Positions 32,550 to 40,062 of a DNA stretch of 64,000 nucleotides are shown here, piece after piece; within the stretch, counting starts at the first letter, position 1; each line of letters begins with the position of its first letter. The notes under the pieces were generated by a model. That model was not told where the DNA came from and did not search any database. It saw only the letters and a list, made by a program, of their open reading frames with translations. The position numbers were made by a program, and so were the translations under genes. Source of the stretch: Mycolicibacterium neoaurum ATCC 25795 (lineage in GTDB: Bacteria; Actinomycetota; Actinomycetes; Mycobacteriales; Mycobacteriaceae); contig NZ_JMDW01000015.1 in assembly GCF_000691525.1 (NCBI RefSeq), positions 62,001 through 126,000 of the forward strand. The letters run 5' to 3'.

Positions 32550-33926
32550 TCAGCGCAGCATTCCCAGCAGTTGATTGAAGAATTCGGACATCGACGGGTG
32601 GGTGTAGATCCCCTCCCGCATCGCGGTGGCGGTGATCTGGTGCCGCATGGCCAACGACACGAGATTGACGATCTCGTGTGCGTCATGGCAGAGCAGGGCC
32701 GCACCGAGGATCATGTCGGTCTCGGCGTCGACCACCAGCTTCATCAGGCCCGCGGTCTCACCGACGATGCGCGCCCGCGGCACCGTCGCCAGCTTCGCCA
32801 CCGGACTGACCGCCACCTGGATGGCCCGACCGGCCCGGCGTGCCTCGCGCTCGGTCATCCCGACCCGGGCCAGCGGCGGCGTCAGGAAAAGACAGTTCGG
32901 GACGGCGATTCGCTGGGTGGTGGAGCGGGGATGCGCGGCGCCCGTCAGCTGATCGACGACGATGCGGTGATCGTCGAGGGAGATGTAGGTGAACTGCGGA
33001 CCACCGTTGACATCGCCGACGGCGTACACGTTCGGCAGGCTGGTGCGCAGGAACTCGTCCACCACCACGGCGCCACTGCTGGCGGTCCGTATCCCGGCTG
33101 TGTCGAGGCCGAGGCCCGCGGTATCGGGAACCCGGCCCAGGGCGACCAGGATGGTGTCACCATCCGCGACGGCGGTGCGGTCGTCGACCGAGTAGCTCAC
33201 GCGTGCCCCGCCGCCCATCGTGCTGACCTCTTGGATGGCCGCACCGGTGACTATTCGCACCCCGCGCCGCTCCAACAGGTCGCGCGCCGACGCGGCGACA
33301 TCGTCGTCCTCGAATCTGAGGATCTGCGAATGGTGTTCCAGGACTGTCACTTCGGTCCCGAAGCCGGCCATCATCGATGCGAACTCCAGGCCGATGTACC
33401 CACCGCCGAGCACCACCAGCCGGTCTGCCCGCGGGACACGCTCGAGCAATTCGGCGCTGGTCACGGCGACCGGACACTCGCGAAGACCCGGGATATCGGG
33501 AATCACGGGCACCGAGCCCGTGTCGATGACGATGGCGGCGGCCGAGACCGTCACCTCGCCGTCGGCGGTGCCCACCGATACCGAATCGGGCCCGGTGAAG
33601 ACCGCTTCGCCGGTCAGGACCGTGACGCTGGGAAGGGGATCGAAGATGTCGTAGTTGACCGCGCGCAGATCCGCGGTCAATGCCTGAGTGGCCGCCACCG
33701 CGTCGGCATGAGCGGTGACACCGTCCTCGTCGGGGCGACGTTGCTCACTGCGATAGACCATCGATTTGGTCGGTACGCACCCCACGTTGATGCAGGTGCC
33801 GCCGTACATTTTCGGGGACCGTTCGACCAGGACCACGCTGCGGCCCTGCTTGCCGAGCGTCGCGGCCAAGGTCTTGCCACCCTTACCGAAGCCGATGACC
33901 AGCAGGTCCACTCGCAGATGCGTCAT
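32550..33926 (-). CDS. Flavin-dependent disulfide reductase, RclA-like
   Basis: 458 residues of the pyridine-nucleotide-disulfide oxidoreductase fold: FAD site LLVIGFGKGGKTLAATLGKQ, redox-active pair Cys45-Cys50 in MYGGTCINVGCVPTKS, NAD site VLGGGYIGLEFASMM, and the C-terminal THPSMSEFF. GFGKGGKTLA, QFTYISLDDHRIV and FLTPPLARVGMTE match RclA, the E. coli reductase of hypothiocyanous acid made by host peroxidases, better than mycothione or lipoamide reductases. The frame stays open to 34592, but the natural start is the ATG at 33926 (MTHLRVD). Confidence 0.82.
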   Translation of the reverse strand: MTHLRVDLLVIGFGKGGKTLAATLGKQGRSVVLVERSPKMYGGTCINVGCVPTKSMVYRSEQRRPDEDGVTAHADAVAATQALTADLRAVNYDIFDPLPSVTVLTGEAVFTGPDSVSVGTADGEVTVSAAAIVIDTGSVPVIPDIPGLRECPVAVTSAELLERVPRADRLVVLGGGYIGLEFASMMAGFGTEVTVLEHHSQILRFEDDDVAASARDLLERRGVRIVTGAAIQEVSTMGGGARVSYSVDDRTAVADGDTILVALGRVPDTAGLGLDTAGIRTASSGAVVVDEFLRTSLPNVYAVGDVNGGPQFTYISLDDHRIVVDQLTGAAHPRSTTQRIAVPNCLFLTPPLARVGMTEREARRAGRAIQVAVSPVAKLATVPRARIVGETAGLMKLVVDAETDMILGAALLCHDAHEIVNLVSLAMRHQITATAMREGIYTHPSMSEFFNQLLGMLR

Positions 33927-33970
33927 GCTGCCTTTCCTCTGTCGTGCAACGATATCGGCCGATACCGGGA

Positions 33971-34978
33971 TCACTGTGGATGCGCCGCGACGTAGTCGAC
34001 GACCGGAACAGGGGTGAGTCGTTCGTAGCCGACCGGGAGCAACACGTCGCCGGCCGTGGTCCGGTAGTACACCTCCCACCGGTGGAAGCCCGCGAACGCA
34101 ACGGGATCGGCGGCGAGCACCGCCGCATAGGCCTGCACGGCGGCCACGTAGTCGTCGGAGTTGTTGTACCGGAACAGCGCATGAGCGGGATCGTCGACGA
34201 AGCCGTTGGACGCCAGATAGCGCCCCGCCGCCAGAATCGCGTCGCGGGGGTCGTTGATATCTCCGCCGCGGCCGTGCGCGGCGAATGTCGACGGCAAGAA
34301 CTGCATGGGACCTTGCGCACCGGCGCTGCTGGTGCCGGTGATGCTGCCGAGCCGGGTCTCGACCAGATTGACAGCGGCCAGGTAATTCCAGCCCACGCCC
34401 GAGGCGGCTTCCGCCTCTCGGTAGTGGCGGAGCAGTTCGTCCGCGGGCTTTGGCGCGACGATCCGCCAGGCCGGCAGAGTCGAATTGGCCTCGGTGGTGA
34501 GTAACGCATCGAGATGGCGGCGGGCGGTGATGTTCAGGTCGTAGACCGCGCCGAACTCTGTCGCGATGCGTGGACGAACGATCGCATCCCATTCGGGATG
34601 CCGCCCGATGGTTCGATAGGCCATCTGCTGGCGGCGCGCCGCGTTCCGCAGTATTTGCTCCGGCCTGCGGTCGTCACGCAGCACTCGTTCGTCGGCGACC
34701 AGCTCGTCGGCGATCTGCGCCGGGTCGGCCGCCAGCCGAGGCTGTGCGGGAGTCGCCGGTGCCGGAAGTGGCCGCGACGGAACGACCGGTGCGGTGACGG
34801 TGGGATTCACGGCCGCGGGACTCATCGGGGCCGGGCGCCGAGGATGCGCACAGGCGACGGTTGACATCAACACGGCCATCGACCCGGCGACAGCCACCGA
34901 CATCGACACGGCCCGGCCAAGTCGCGCATTCCAGGCCGTCGGGAGGTGTCGGTCGCGTAATTTGCGATGCAGCTTCAC
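33971..34978 (-). CDS. Exported lytic transglycosylase (SLT-type)
   Basis: About 335 residues. The N terminus is basic then hydrophobic (SMSVAVAGSMAVLMSTVACA), an export signal with a weak lipobox-like end, followed by a Pro-rich linker. The C-terminal half has the transglycosylase core: NYLAAVNLVETRLGSITGTS with the catalytic Glu, SSAGAQGPMQFLPSTFAAHG, and INDPRDAILAAGRYLASNGF. It would cleave peptidoglycan glycan strands. The start is uncertain; the frame is open to 35104, with GTG at 34978 and ATG at 35026. It is divergent from the phosphodiesterase gene. Confidence 0.82.
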   Translation of the reverse strand: MKLHRKLRDRHLPTAWNARLGRAVSMSVAVAGSMAVLMSTVACAHPRRPAPMSPAAVNPTVTAPVVPSRPLPAPATPAQPRLAADPAQIADELVADERVLRDDRRPEQILRNAARRQQMAYRTIGRHPEWDAIVRPRIATEFGAVYDLNITARRHLDALLTTEANSTLPAWRIVAPKPADELLRHYREAEAASGVGWNYLAAVNLVETRLGSITGTSSAGAQGPMQFLPSTFAAHGRGGDINDPRDAILAAGRYLASNGFVDDPAHALFRYNNSDDYVAAVQAYAAVLAADPVAFAGFHRWEVYYRTTAGDVLLPVGYERLTPVPVVDYVAAHPQ

Positions 34979-35086
34979 CGAGCAGCGTGTGACAACGATG
35001 TGGCGACCATAGCAAGCGGCGGTCATCGGCACGTCAGTGCTGGGAGTTCGGTGCGGTGCATCGGTATCGCTTCGGAAAGGACTCTC

Positions 35087-37168
35087 ATGGGATATGCCGC
35101 GCACATCGGACGAGTGGGAGCGTTGGCGGTAACACTGGGGGTGGGAGTCGCGGTGGGGTGGGCGCCGGCGGCGTCGGCCGATACGTCAGGTGACTCGTCG
35201 TCGAGTACTTCTTCTGCTTCTTCCTCGCCCTCCGCGTCTGCCGGGTCGTCGACATCGGGTTCCTCGGAGGCGTCCCCTTCTGAAACGAGCTCTGCCGCAT
35301 CACCCACCGCAGGCGGACCGACTACGCCTTCGGACCCAGATCCCGAGCCGACGGAGCCGACCGACACCTCGGGGCAGGTGGGTGCCGAAGAATCCGAGCC
35401 CGCGCCGGAATCGAAGAGGACCGCCAGGAGATCGGCCCGTCAGGCCGGGACGTCAGGTGTCCTGGAGCGCCGCGAAATGACTCGGGCCGCCGAGGGCTTC
35501 GGCATCGAAGCGCCATCGTCGGCCGAGCGCACCGACGCCCGGCAGACCGGCATCGAGCAGCCGAGCGACGCATCGAGCAGTTCGCCGGTCGTGACCGCCG
35601 ACCGGGTGACACCGACAAGCGCACCGGCCACCGTCGTCGACAACGCCGAGCCGGTCCTCGGTGCCGGTGCGGCCACGACGCCGACGGAACTCGCCTCGGC
35701 AGCCACCGGCCAGCCGCTCGTCGAGACCAACCCGGAGCAACCGCCGCTGCAGGCCGCGGTCGCCGTTGCAGCGTTGGCCGCCGTACGCGACGAACTGGAA
35801 CGTAATACGATGCGCCGCAACGCCTCTCCGACCGCTGTCGCGGCCGCATCGCCGGAGAGTAAGAACGTCCTGCTGATCGGAGTGGACGGCACGAATCTCA
35901 GCAAGGTGCTCTCCGATCCCGCCAACGCCAACTTCTTCACGCTGATCCAGGAGAGCACCACCGCGCCGTCGAGCATCGTCGGGCACACGACCATCTCGAA
36001 TCCGTCGTGGACCTCGATCCTGACCGGATTCTGGGGTGAGCGGACCGGGGTGATCAACAACATCTTCACGCCGTGGACCTACGACAACTACCCGACGGTG
36101 TTCAACCAGCTCGAAGGTGCGCACGGCAACGGTATCCAGACCACGGCCATCGCCAACTGGGACGTCATCGCGGCCATCGCCGCGGCCGGGGCCAACCGTG
36201 CCGACACCATTCACTACATCGGTCCGGAGTCCAGTTGGGCGGCATCCGACGATCTGGTCGGTGCGGTCACCGGTGCCACCATCGCCGCCGCCGACCGTGA
36301 TGTCGCCAACTTCGTCTTCAGCTATTTCGTCGGTGTCGACGAGGCCGGACACGCCTTCGGTGGCGGCTCGCAGGAGTACACCGATGCGCTGCTCAACTTC
36401 GACCGCAACTTGGGCGCGATCATGCAGCAGGTCCGCGACTGGGAGGCCGCGAACGGTGAGACATGGACGGTCATCCTGGTCACCGACCATGGCCATCAAC
36501 CGCAGCGAGGGCTCGGCCACGGTTTCCAATCCCCGGACGAGACAGGCACTTTCGTCGTCGTGCGGGGTGAGGGATTCGGAGGATCGGGCCCCGGGAACGC
36601 CCTGATCAACCTGCAGTATGAGATCGTCGATGTCACCCCGACCGTTGTCACGCTGTTCGGCGGCACCGTCCGACCGGGTAGCGACGGCACCTCGATGACC
36701 GAGCTCACCAACAGTGTCCGGCCGATCGACAACGATGACGCGTTGCGTGCTGCCCTGCAGGACATCATCGGCAAGAACGGCTACCCGGATATCGCGACCG
36801 ACGTGGCGCTGGGTGTCCGCACCATCTTCGCGTCCATTCCCTACTTCCTGGTCGATATCGTCGACGGGATCGTCGGTGGACTCAAAGCCGTTGCCGGACA
36901 GAACATCTTCCTGGTGAGCTTCCTGGCCGGTGCGGCCGTCGGGCCCGTCGAGTTCATCGGCGACCTCGGCTACGTGGTGACCAACTTCGCCGCGCAGATC
37001 GTCGCGCGGATCACCGGGGTGACCGGCGCCAGCATCTTCCCGCTGTGGCCGCCCGCCGCACCCGACTTCACCCCGTATGACCCGGACCAGCTGATCACGA
37101 TGGTCGCGGTATGCGGCGATCCGAGTGCGGCCGGCACCGCACAATGCCCGGCGTCGATCGCGGTCTGA
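35087..37168 (+). CDS. Exported type I phosphodiesterase / nucleotide pyrophosphatase
   Basis: 693 residues. A signal peptide ends at PAASA (about residue 31); then comes a 200-residue Ser/Thr/Pro-rich linker, probably disordered and crossing the cell wall. The alkaline-phosphatase-superfamily domain starts near 258: VLLIGVDGTN (metal Asp), ISNPSWTSILTG (Ser/Thr nucleophile), FVGVDEAGHAFG (Asp, His), LVTDHGHQPQRGLGHG (Asp, His, His). The last 120 residues are hydrophobic or helical. GGAAAGGA precedes the ATG by 5 bases. The target is a phosphodiester or pyrophosphate outside the membrane. Confidence 0.85.
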   Translation: MGYAAHIGRVGALAVTLGVGVAVGWAPAASADTSGDSSSSTSSASSSPSASAGSSTSGSSEASPSETSSAASPTAGGPTTPSDPDPEPTEPTDTSGQVGAEESEPAPESKRTARRSARQAGTSGVLERREMTRAAEGFGIEAPSSAERTDARQTGIEQPSDASSSSPVVTADRVTPTSAPATVVDNAEPVLGAGAATTPTELASAATGQPLVETNPEQPPLQAAVAVAALAAVRDELERNTMRRNASPTAVAAASPESKNVLLIGVDGTNLSKVLSDPANANFFTLIQESTTAPSSIVGHTTISNPSWTSILTGFWGERTGVINNIFTPWTYDNYPTVFNQLEGAHGNGIQTTAIANWDVIAAIAAAGANRADTIHYIGPESSWAASDDLVGAVTGATIAAADRDVANFVFSYFVGVDEAGHAFGGGSQEYTDALLNFDRNLGAIMQQVRDWEAANGETWTVILVTDHGHQPQRGLGHGFQSPDETGTFVVVRGEGFGGSGPGNALINLQYEIVDVTPTVVTLFGGTVRPGSDGTSMTELTNSVRPIDNDDALRAALQDIIGKNGYPDIATDVALGVRTIFASIPYFLVDIVDGIVGGLKAVAGQNIFLVSFLAGAAVGPVEFIGDLGYVVTNFAAQIVARITGVTGASIFPLWPPAAPDFTPYDPDQLITMVAVCGDPSAAGTAQCPASIAV

Positions 37169-37172
37169 CCCG

Positions 37173-37841
37173 TCAGGATTTCATCGAACCCAGGTAATAG
37201 GACTCGTCGCCGGTGGGGTAGCCGCCGCCGTCTGTGGCGATGTGGATGTGATCAAAATGGTTCAGGGTTTCCGATCCGTAATCGGCCGTCCAGCTGGGTG
37301 CGCCGATGCCGGGATAGAAGCCCTGCCGCCAGATCACATGTATGACGCCCCACCGTTCTGCATTGGCCAGCGCGAGTCCGGCGATCTGGTTACCCAACTC
37401 GATGCCTTGCTCGCTGTTGTGGTCGGGGATCATCACATCGATCGCCAGACCACTGGGATGCCATTTCAGTGCATCCTGCCGATAACCGCCGATGGTGGTG
37501 ATCTCCGGGTACATCATGCTGATGGCACGAGCGACCCAGATCGTCTTCACCTGTAGCCCGCCCTCCGGGGCGACGCCGGGGTCCAACGGAAAGTCGAGAA
37601 CTCGCGGTTCGACAGGGGCCGACGCCGCCAGCAACTCGGCTTCGGTGGCACGCTGCCCGGGTTGGGCGGGGAAGGCGGGCGGTGCCGTCGGGTTCACGGC
37701 GGCGGCCGCACCGTGCTCGGTGTCCGCGAGGTGCGGCTGCGGCGCCGCGTTCTGGGCAATGATCACGATCGCCGAGACCGCCACCGACATCGTGAGCGCA
37801 AGCCAGCGGCCGCGGTTGCCGGCTAACACGATCTTGCTCAC
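37173..37841 (-). CDS. Exported M15/ARB-type peptidoglycan-associated protein
   Basis: About 222 residues. The N-terminal anchor RGRWLALTMSVAVSAIVIIA is followed by a Pro/Ala linker. The C-terminal domain has TTIGGYRQDALKWHPSGLAI, then DVMIPD, and closing NHFDHIHIATDGGGYP: His and Asp residues laid out like D-Ala-D-Ala carboxypeptidase-like (M15) domains and the ARB_07466-type mycobacterial domain. It is probably a cell-wall protein outside the membrane. GTG at 37841 has AAGG upstream; 37850 is also possible. Convergent with the phosphodiesterase, 4 bases apart. Confidence 0.7.
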   Translation of the reverse strand: MSKIVLAGNRGRWLALTMSVAVSAIVIIAQNAAPQPHLADTEHGAAAAVNPTAPPAFPAQPGQRATEAELLAASAPVEPRVLDFPLDPGVAPEGGLQVKTIWVARAISMMYPEITTIGGYRQDALKWHPSGLAIDVMIPDHNSEQGIELGNQIAGLALANAERWGVIHVIWRQGFYPGIGAPSWTADYGSETLNHFDHIHIATDGGGYPTGDESYYLGSMKS

Positions 37842-38190
37842 GGAATGCACCTTAAACCCGGCGTCGGGCGGATCGCGGCAATGTCGATGAACTGACCCCA
37901 CGAGTTCGCCCGGACGAACCGCAACCCGGCGCCGCACCGCCGGGTCGCGTCGATGCAGCAGCAACCGATGGGCCGGATACACGACGCGGTGGCGCCGCGC
38001 GGATCAGCAAAATGAGGTGGACGGGATTCGGTGCAGGGTTCGCGCGATGACGCCCGACAAATGAACGGTCAATGGCCGACGTGCAGCGCTCGACGGAACA
38101 CGTTCGAACAATGTGTCGCAAACTGAGAGTTTTCTAAGCGCATGTCTGACATACTTCTCGCGGCAAATTGGGTCAGCTTAAGGAGCTTCG
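37842..38190. promoter_or_regulatory. 350-base divergent control region, M15-like / PGRS-like genes
   Basis: No gene is supportable here. The right-hand 100 bases are A+T-richer (aactgagagttttctaagcg) and contain a small palindrome, ATGTC-t-GACAT, near 38142. The PGRS-like start has a very strong ribosome-binding site, AAGGAG at 38180-38185, 5 bases before its GTG. Promoter boxes could not be fixed. Confidence 0.45.
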
Positions 38191-39930
38191 GTGGGAAACG
38201 TGCCCAGCACAGTCTTTTCGGCATTGGCAGCGGGTGTTTTGGCGACGACGGGAGTGGCTGTCGTCTCGGTGGATGGTGAGCGAGCGGACCTCGCCGGCTC
38301 GGCAACCGTCGCGGCCCCGCACATCGTGCACGCGCAACCGGTGCTGGCCGCCGCGACCGCAGTGCTGCCCGCCCCGGCACCGAATGCGCTCTATGGTGCG
38401 CAGGTCGGCGCCGGTACCCAGAATTCCGGCGCCCCGGCCGCGGCGGATTCCGGTGGCACCCTGATCACGTTCGTCCCGACCGACGCCGACGACCTCTCCG
38501 CCGCGCCCGGTGGCGCGGCACGTTCGGCGGCCGGTGCTGCCCCCGAGTTCACGCCTGAGGTGTTGGCAGACGCCGTCGCACGCACGGGTGGAGACCGCGA
38601 CACACCGGTCACCATGATGATTGCCGCGGCAGACGGTTCGCTTCAGGTCGCGCAGACCAATCTGGGCGATCTGCCTGGCGCGATCGCCGGGTTGCTCGGG
38701 GATATCGGTGGCCGGATACCGGTGATCAGCTTCTTCGTCCGCAACGGTGACGCGGCCAATCCCGATGGCGGCCTGCTCATCGGCAACGGCTTCACCTCGG
38801 TCACGGCCGGTGTCAACGGTGGCCGCGGCGGGTTGCTCTTCGGCAACGGCGGCGCCGGTGGCATAGGCGCCGATGGGGGACAGGGCGGTCTGCTCGGCAA
38901 CGGCGGCGACGGCGGCCTCGGCGGCGGCAACGGCGGTCACGCCGGCTTGCTGGGTAACGGCGGGCGCGGCGGCGACGGTGTCGGCGGGATCGACGGTGGT
39001 GACGGCGGTCGCGGTGGCCTCATCTTCGGTGATGGCGGTCGCGGCGGTAACGGTGATCTCACCAACACCGGTGCGGTCGGTGGTGCCGGTGGCGCCGGCG
39101 GACAGGCGGGCCTGCTCGTCGGCAACGGTGGCGCCGGTGGTGACGGCGGCAGTGCGGAAGGTCTGAACGCGGTCGGCGGCGCCGGCGGCGACGGTGGCAC
39201 TGCGGGCATCCTCGGTGCCGGTGGTGGCGGCGGCGCCGGCGGCAGCGCGACCGGAACCGAAGATGTCATCGGTGGGACCGCCACCGGTGGTGCCGGCGGT
39301 AACGGTGGCCAGGGTCTGTACGCGCCCGGCCGCGGTGGCAACGGCGGCTCGGCGACTGCGTCCGAGACTGGTTCGGCCGTCGGTGGTGCCGGTGGCACCG
39401 GTGGTGTGGTCGAACTCGGGTTCGCCGGCGACGGCGGCACCGGCGGTGACGCGACGGCCACGTCCGGTAACGCCACCGGTGGCGCAGGCGGCAGCGGCGG
39501 TGGCAACGCGATCGTCGGCGGCGGCGGGCGCGGCGGCAACGGCGGCAACGGGACATCGCAGACCGGTGCCGGGACCGGTGGTGCCGGCGGCAGCGGCGGC
39601 GGCAGCGGCCTGGTGCTCTTCGGCGGTGGTCGCGGTGGCGACGGCGGCAACGGCACCAAGAACAACGAAGGCGGCACCGGCGGCGCCGGCGGCCAGGGCG
39701 GTAACGGCCGGGGGATCCTGACCGGCGGCGGACGCGGCGGCGACGGTGGTAACGGCGTCGGTGACGGCGGCTTCAACAGCGGCACCGGTGGCAGCGGCGG
39801 TAATGGGGGCAACGGCAACTTCGGTGGATTCGGCGGCAACGGTGGCAACGGCGGCCAGTCCAACGGCAATCCCGGCCAGGGCGGCAGTCCCGGCGGCGGA
39901 CCGGGCAACGTCGGCGGCAACGTCGTCTGA
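38191..39930 (+). CDS. Exported glycine-rich PGRS-like protein without a PE domain
   Basis: 579 residues. Residues 1-30 look like an export signal (STVFSALAAGVLATTGVAVV). Residues 31-205 form a unique region (FTPEVLADAVARTGGDRDTP, VTMMIAAADG). From about 208 to the end there are dense Gly-Gly-x repeats such as LLFGNGGAGGIGADGGQGG and LLGNGGDGG, the pattern of PE-PGRS domains of pathogenic mycobacteria, where it forms glycine-rich helical sandwiches. The ~100-residue PE helix pair that normally precedes PGRS is absent, so this protein would leave by another route than ESX-5. It ends at a strong terminator. Confidence 0.8.
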   Translation: MGNVPSTVFSALAAGVLATTGVAVVSVDGERADLAGSATVAAPHIVHAQPVLAAATAVLPAPAPNALYGAQVGAGTQNSGAPAAADSGGTLITFVPTDADDLSAAPGGAARSAAGAAPEFTPEVLADAVARTGGDRDTPVTMMIAAADGSLQVAQTNLGDLPGAIAGLLGDIGGRIPVISFFVRNGDAANPDGGLLIGNGFTSVTAGVNGGRGGLLFGNGGAGGIGADGGQGGLLGNGGDGGLGGGNGGHAGLLGNGGRGGDGVGGIDGGDGGRGGLIFGDGGRGGNGDLTNTGAVGGAGGAGGQAGLLVGNGGAGGDGGSAEGLNAVGGAGGDGGTAGILGAGGGGGAGGSATGTEDVIGGTATGGAGGNGGQGLYAPGRGGNGGSATASETGSAVGGAGGTGGVVELGFAGDGGTGGDATATSGNATGGAGGSGGGNAIVGGGGRGGNGGNGTSQTGAGTGGAGGSGGGSGLVLFGGGRGGDGGNGTKNNEGGTGGAGGQGGNGRGILTGGGRGGDGGNGVGDGGFNSGTGGSGGNGGNGNFGGFGGNGGNGGQSNGNPGQGGSPGGGPGNVGGNVV

Positions 39931-39947
39931 CCGATCGCACATGTGAG

Positions 39948-39981
39948 AAGGGCCGACCCGCGGAACAAGGGTCGGCCCTTT
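39948..39981 (+). terminator. Strong hairpin terminator after the PGRS-like gene
   Basis: AAGGGCCGACCC (39948-39959) pairs exactly with GGGTCGGCCCTT (39969-39980) over 12 bases with a 9-base loop, followed by TTTCTCGTT. It sits 17 bases after the stop. This is the clearest intrinsic terminator in the window; a T-tract is unusual for this genus. Confidence 0.85.
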
Positions 39982-40062
39982 CTCGTTGGCCAGCTGAGTG
40001 ACACTGGACCTACATCCGGCGATGTCACGATCGCCTGGCGCCGAATCGAACACGGGGGGCCC

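Noticed and set aside
35453..37144. 563-residue open frame opposite the phosphodiesterase
   Set aside because: Composition (Asp/Arg/Gly-rich, no motifs) is that of an antisense shadow; the sense gene has the signal peptide and all metal ligands.
37852..38121. 89-residue open frame upstream of the M15-like gene
   Set aside because: Ser/Arg-rich non-family sequence without a ribosome-binding site in a promoter gap.
38100..38122. LexA (SOS) box near ttcgaacaatgtgtcgc
   Set aside because: The left half TCGAAC is present but the right half matches GTTCGA at only three of six positions.
38830..39900. Repetitive DNA that might be a CRISPR or tandem repeat array
   Set aside because: The repeats are 9-base codon-level Gly-Gly-x units of varying length inside one open frame, with no constant direct repeats and unique spacers.
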